A stretch of 23,224 bases of DNA, from the NCBI GenBank assembly GCA_013288455.1, contig JABDBU010000012.1:1-23224 (forward strand). Direction: 5' to 3'. Below, piece after piece: positions 22,392-23,224 of this stretch (position 1 is its first letter; every line of letters starts with the position of its first letter). The notes under the pieces are model-generated. The model ran no database searches. It saw only the letters and a program-made list of their open reading frames with translations, and had not been told where the DNA came from. The translations under genes and the position numbers were made by a program. Source of the DNA: Gammaproteobacteria bacterium. GTDB taxonomy: Bacteria > Pseudomonadota > Gammaproteobacteria > Diplorickettsiales > Diplorickettsiaceae.

Positions 22392-23224
22392 TCATGAGTA
22401 TACTGGAAATTGCTGGCATAGTGTGATGACTTGCTTACGGATTCCGGCAATGACAGAAGGATCGCGGCGATCTAAAATATCACTAACCCAGCTTGCTATC
22501 TGGCAAGCTTCTTTTTCTTTCAATCCGCGTGTTGTCAACGCAGGAGTTCCTATCCGTATACCACTGGTAATAAAAGGACCTTGTGGATCGTCAGGGATCG
22601 CATTCTTGTTTAACGTGATATGAGCATCTTCCAAATGTTCTGCCGCTTCCTTACCAGTGATATGTTTAGCAGTTAAATCCACAAGAAATAGATGATTATC
22701 CGTTCCACCTGACACAATTTTATAACCTCTTTCAGCCATTGTGTCCGCCATGGCCTTAGCATTAGCAATAACCTGTTTTTGATAGGTTACAAAATCAGTC
22801 TGCAAAGCTTCTAGAAAAGCCATTGCTTTTCCAGCAATGACGTGCATGAGCGCACCTCCTTGTAGGCCGGGAAATACAGCGGCATCTAATTTCTTTTCTA
22901 GGGTTGGATTGGATTTTGCCAAAATCAACCCTCCACGAGGACCGCGCAAAGTTTTATGTGTACTGGAGGTTACGACATCTGCCAGCGGAATAGGCGACGG
23001 ATACAATCCTGTAGCAACTAAGCCCGCAATATGAGCCATATCTACCATAAAATAAGCGCCTATTTCATCCGCAATATCACGAAAACGCCCCCAGTCGACG
23101 ATACGTGAATAAGAAGAAAACCCAGCGATGATCAGCTTAGGTTTATGGATTTTCGCTAATTTTTCAACTTCTTCATAGTTGATCAACTGCGTTTTGCTAT
23201 CCACTCCGTAAGCCACAGCCTGAT
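22392..23224 (-). CDS. glyA: Serine hydroxymethyltransferase (partial, 5' end beyond the window)
   Basis: PLP enzyme that interconverts serine and glycine with tetrahydrofolate, the main source of one-carbon units. About 277 C-terminal residues are present. The PLP-binding lysine lies in TSSTHKTLRGPRGG, preceded by the PLP-ring contact motif VDMAHIAGLVATG. Other family blocks are FPGLQGGALMHVIAGKAMAFLEA, SGGTDNHLFLVDL, GPFITSGIRIGTPALTTRG and the end CQQFPVYS. The frame is open to the right edge (QAVAYGVDSK), so the N-terminal domain lies outside. It heads the glyA-nrdR-nusB-thiL run; the operon promoter is not visible. Confidence 0.96.
   Translation of the reverse strand, partial: QAVAYGVDSKTQLINYEEVEKLAKIHKPKLIIAGFSSYSRIVDWGRFRDIADEIGAYFMVDMAHIAGLVATGLYPSPIPLADVVTSSTHKTLRGPRGGLILAKSNPTLEKKLDAAVFPGLQGGALMHVIAGKAMAFLEALQTDFVTYQKQVIANAKAMADTMAERGYKIVSGGTDNHLFLVDLTAKHITGKEAAEHLEDAHITLNKNAIPDDPQGPFITSGIRIGTPALTTRGLKEKEACQIASWVSDILDRRDPSVIAGIRKQVITLCQQFPVYS

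Noticed and set aside
22367..22450. Longer N-terminus for nrdR
   Set aside because: MYCPFC is the conserved start; the extension overlaps glyA and matches nothing in the family.
1..23224. CRISPR array, tRNA or rRNA genes
   Set aside because: No regularly spaced direct repeats with unique spacers and no cloverleaf-like or rRNA segments were noticed; this was by eye, without a tRNA scan.

Overview
The window is about 23 kb of a moderately AT-rich gammaproteobacterial chromosome. Housekeeping proteins are easily recognised as E. coli-type, and the gene orders leuS-lptE-holA-nadD-rsfS and glyA-nrdR-nusB-thiL-...-pgpA are those of gammaproteobacteria. The base composition, compact genes and very large proteins of eukaryote-like architecture suggest a host-associated member such as the Legionellales (Coxiella/Rickettsiella-like). 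That placement is inference; no rRNA is present.

Layout. 1-1209 (minus): end of a cytochrome c biogenesis block, ccmA then partial ccmB. 1322-3890 (plus): sohB and lnt, with a good sigma70-type promoter before sohB and a palindrome plus terminator after lnt. 4063-9140 (plus): tightly packed leuS-lptE-holA-nadD-rsfS. 9250-23224 (minus): an operon-like run read from the right edge, glyA (partial), nrdR, nusB, thiL, then three large unfamiliar genes, then pgpA. In many gammaproteobacteria thiL and pgpA are adjacent; here about 10.7 kb of accessory DNA lies between them.

The accessory block is the striking part. In transcription order it holds gene C (16626-20177, 1183 aa), gene B (14913-16571, 552 aa) and gene A (9742-14436, 1564 aa). 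They are paralogs assembled from shared modules: an MP-x-SKS N-terminus, an N-terminal helical region, a hydrophobic segment, a large region like M9 (collagenase) metallopeptidases, a Ser/Thr-rich stalk with N-x-S/T sequons, a second hydrophobic segment and a C-terminal helical domain. A has every module and an intact zinc site (HETGH plus a downstream Glu). C keeps the protease-like region but has lost two of three zinc ligands, and has only a short tail after the second membrane segment. B lacks the whole protease region but keeps both membrane segments and the C-terminal domain. The genes share copies of the same upstream AT-rich DNA, and A and C share a nearly identical 385-bp coding patch that looks like gene conversion.

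Interpretation: this looks like a locally expanded family consisting of a membrane-anchored M9-like protease, a full-length pseudoprotease and a protease-less form. It may act at the cell surface or be delivered to a host membrane. Membrane placement, secretion route and substrate are not shown by the sequence.
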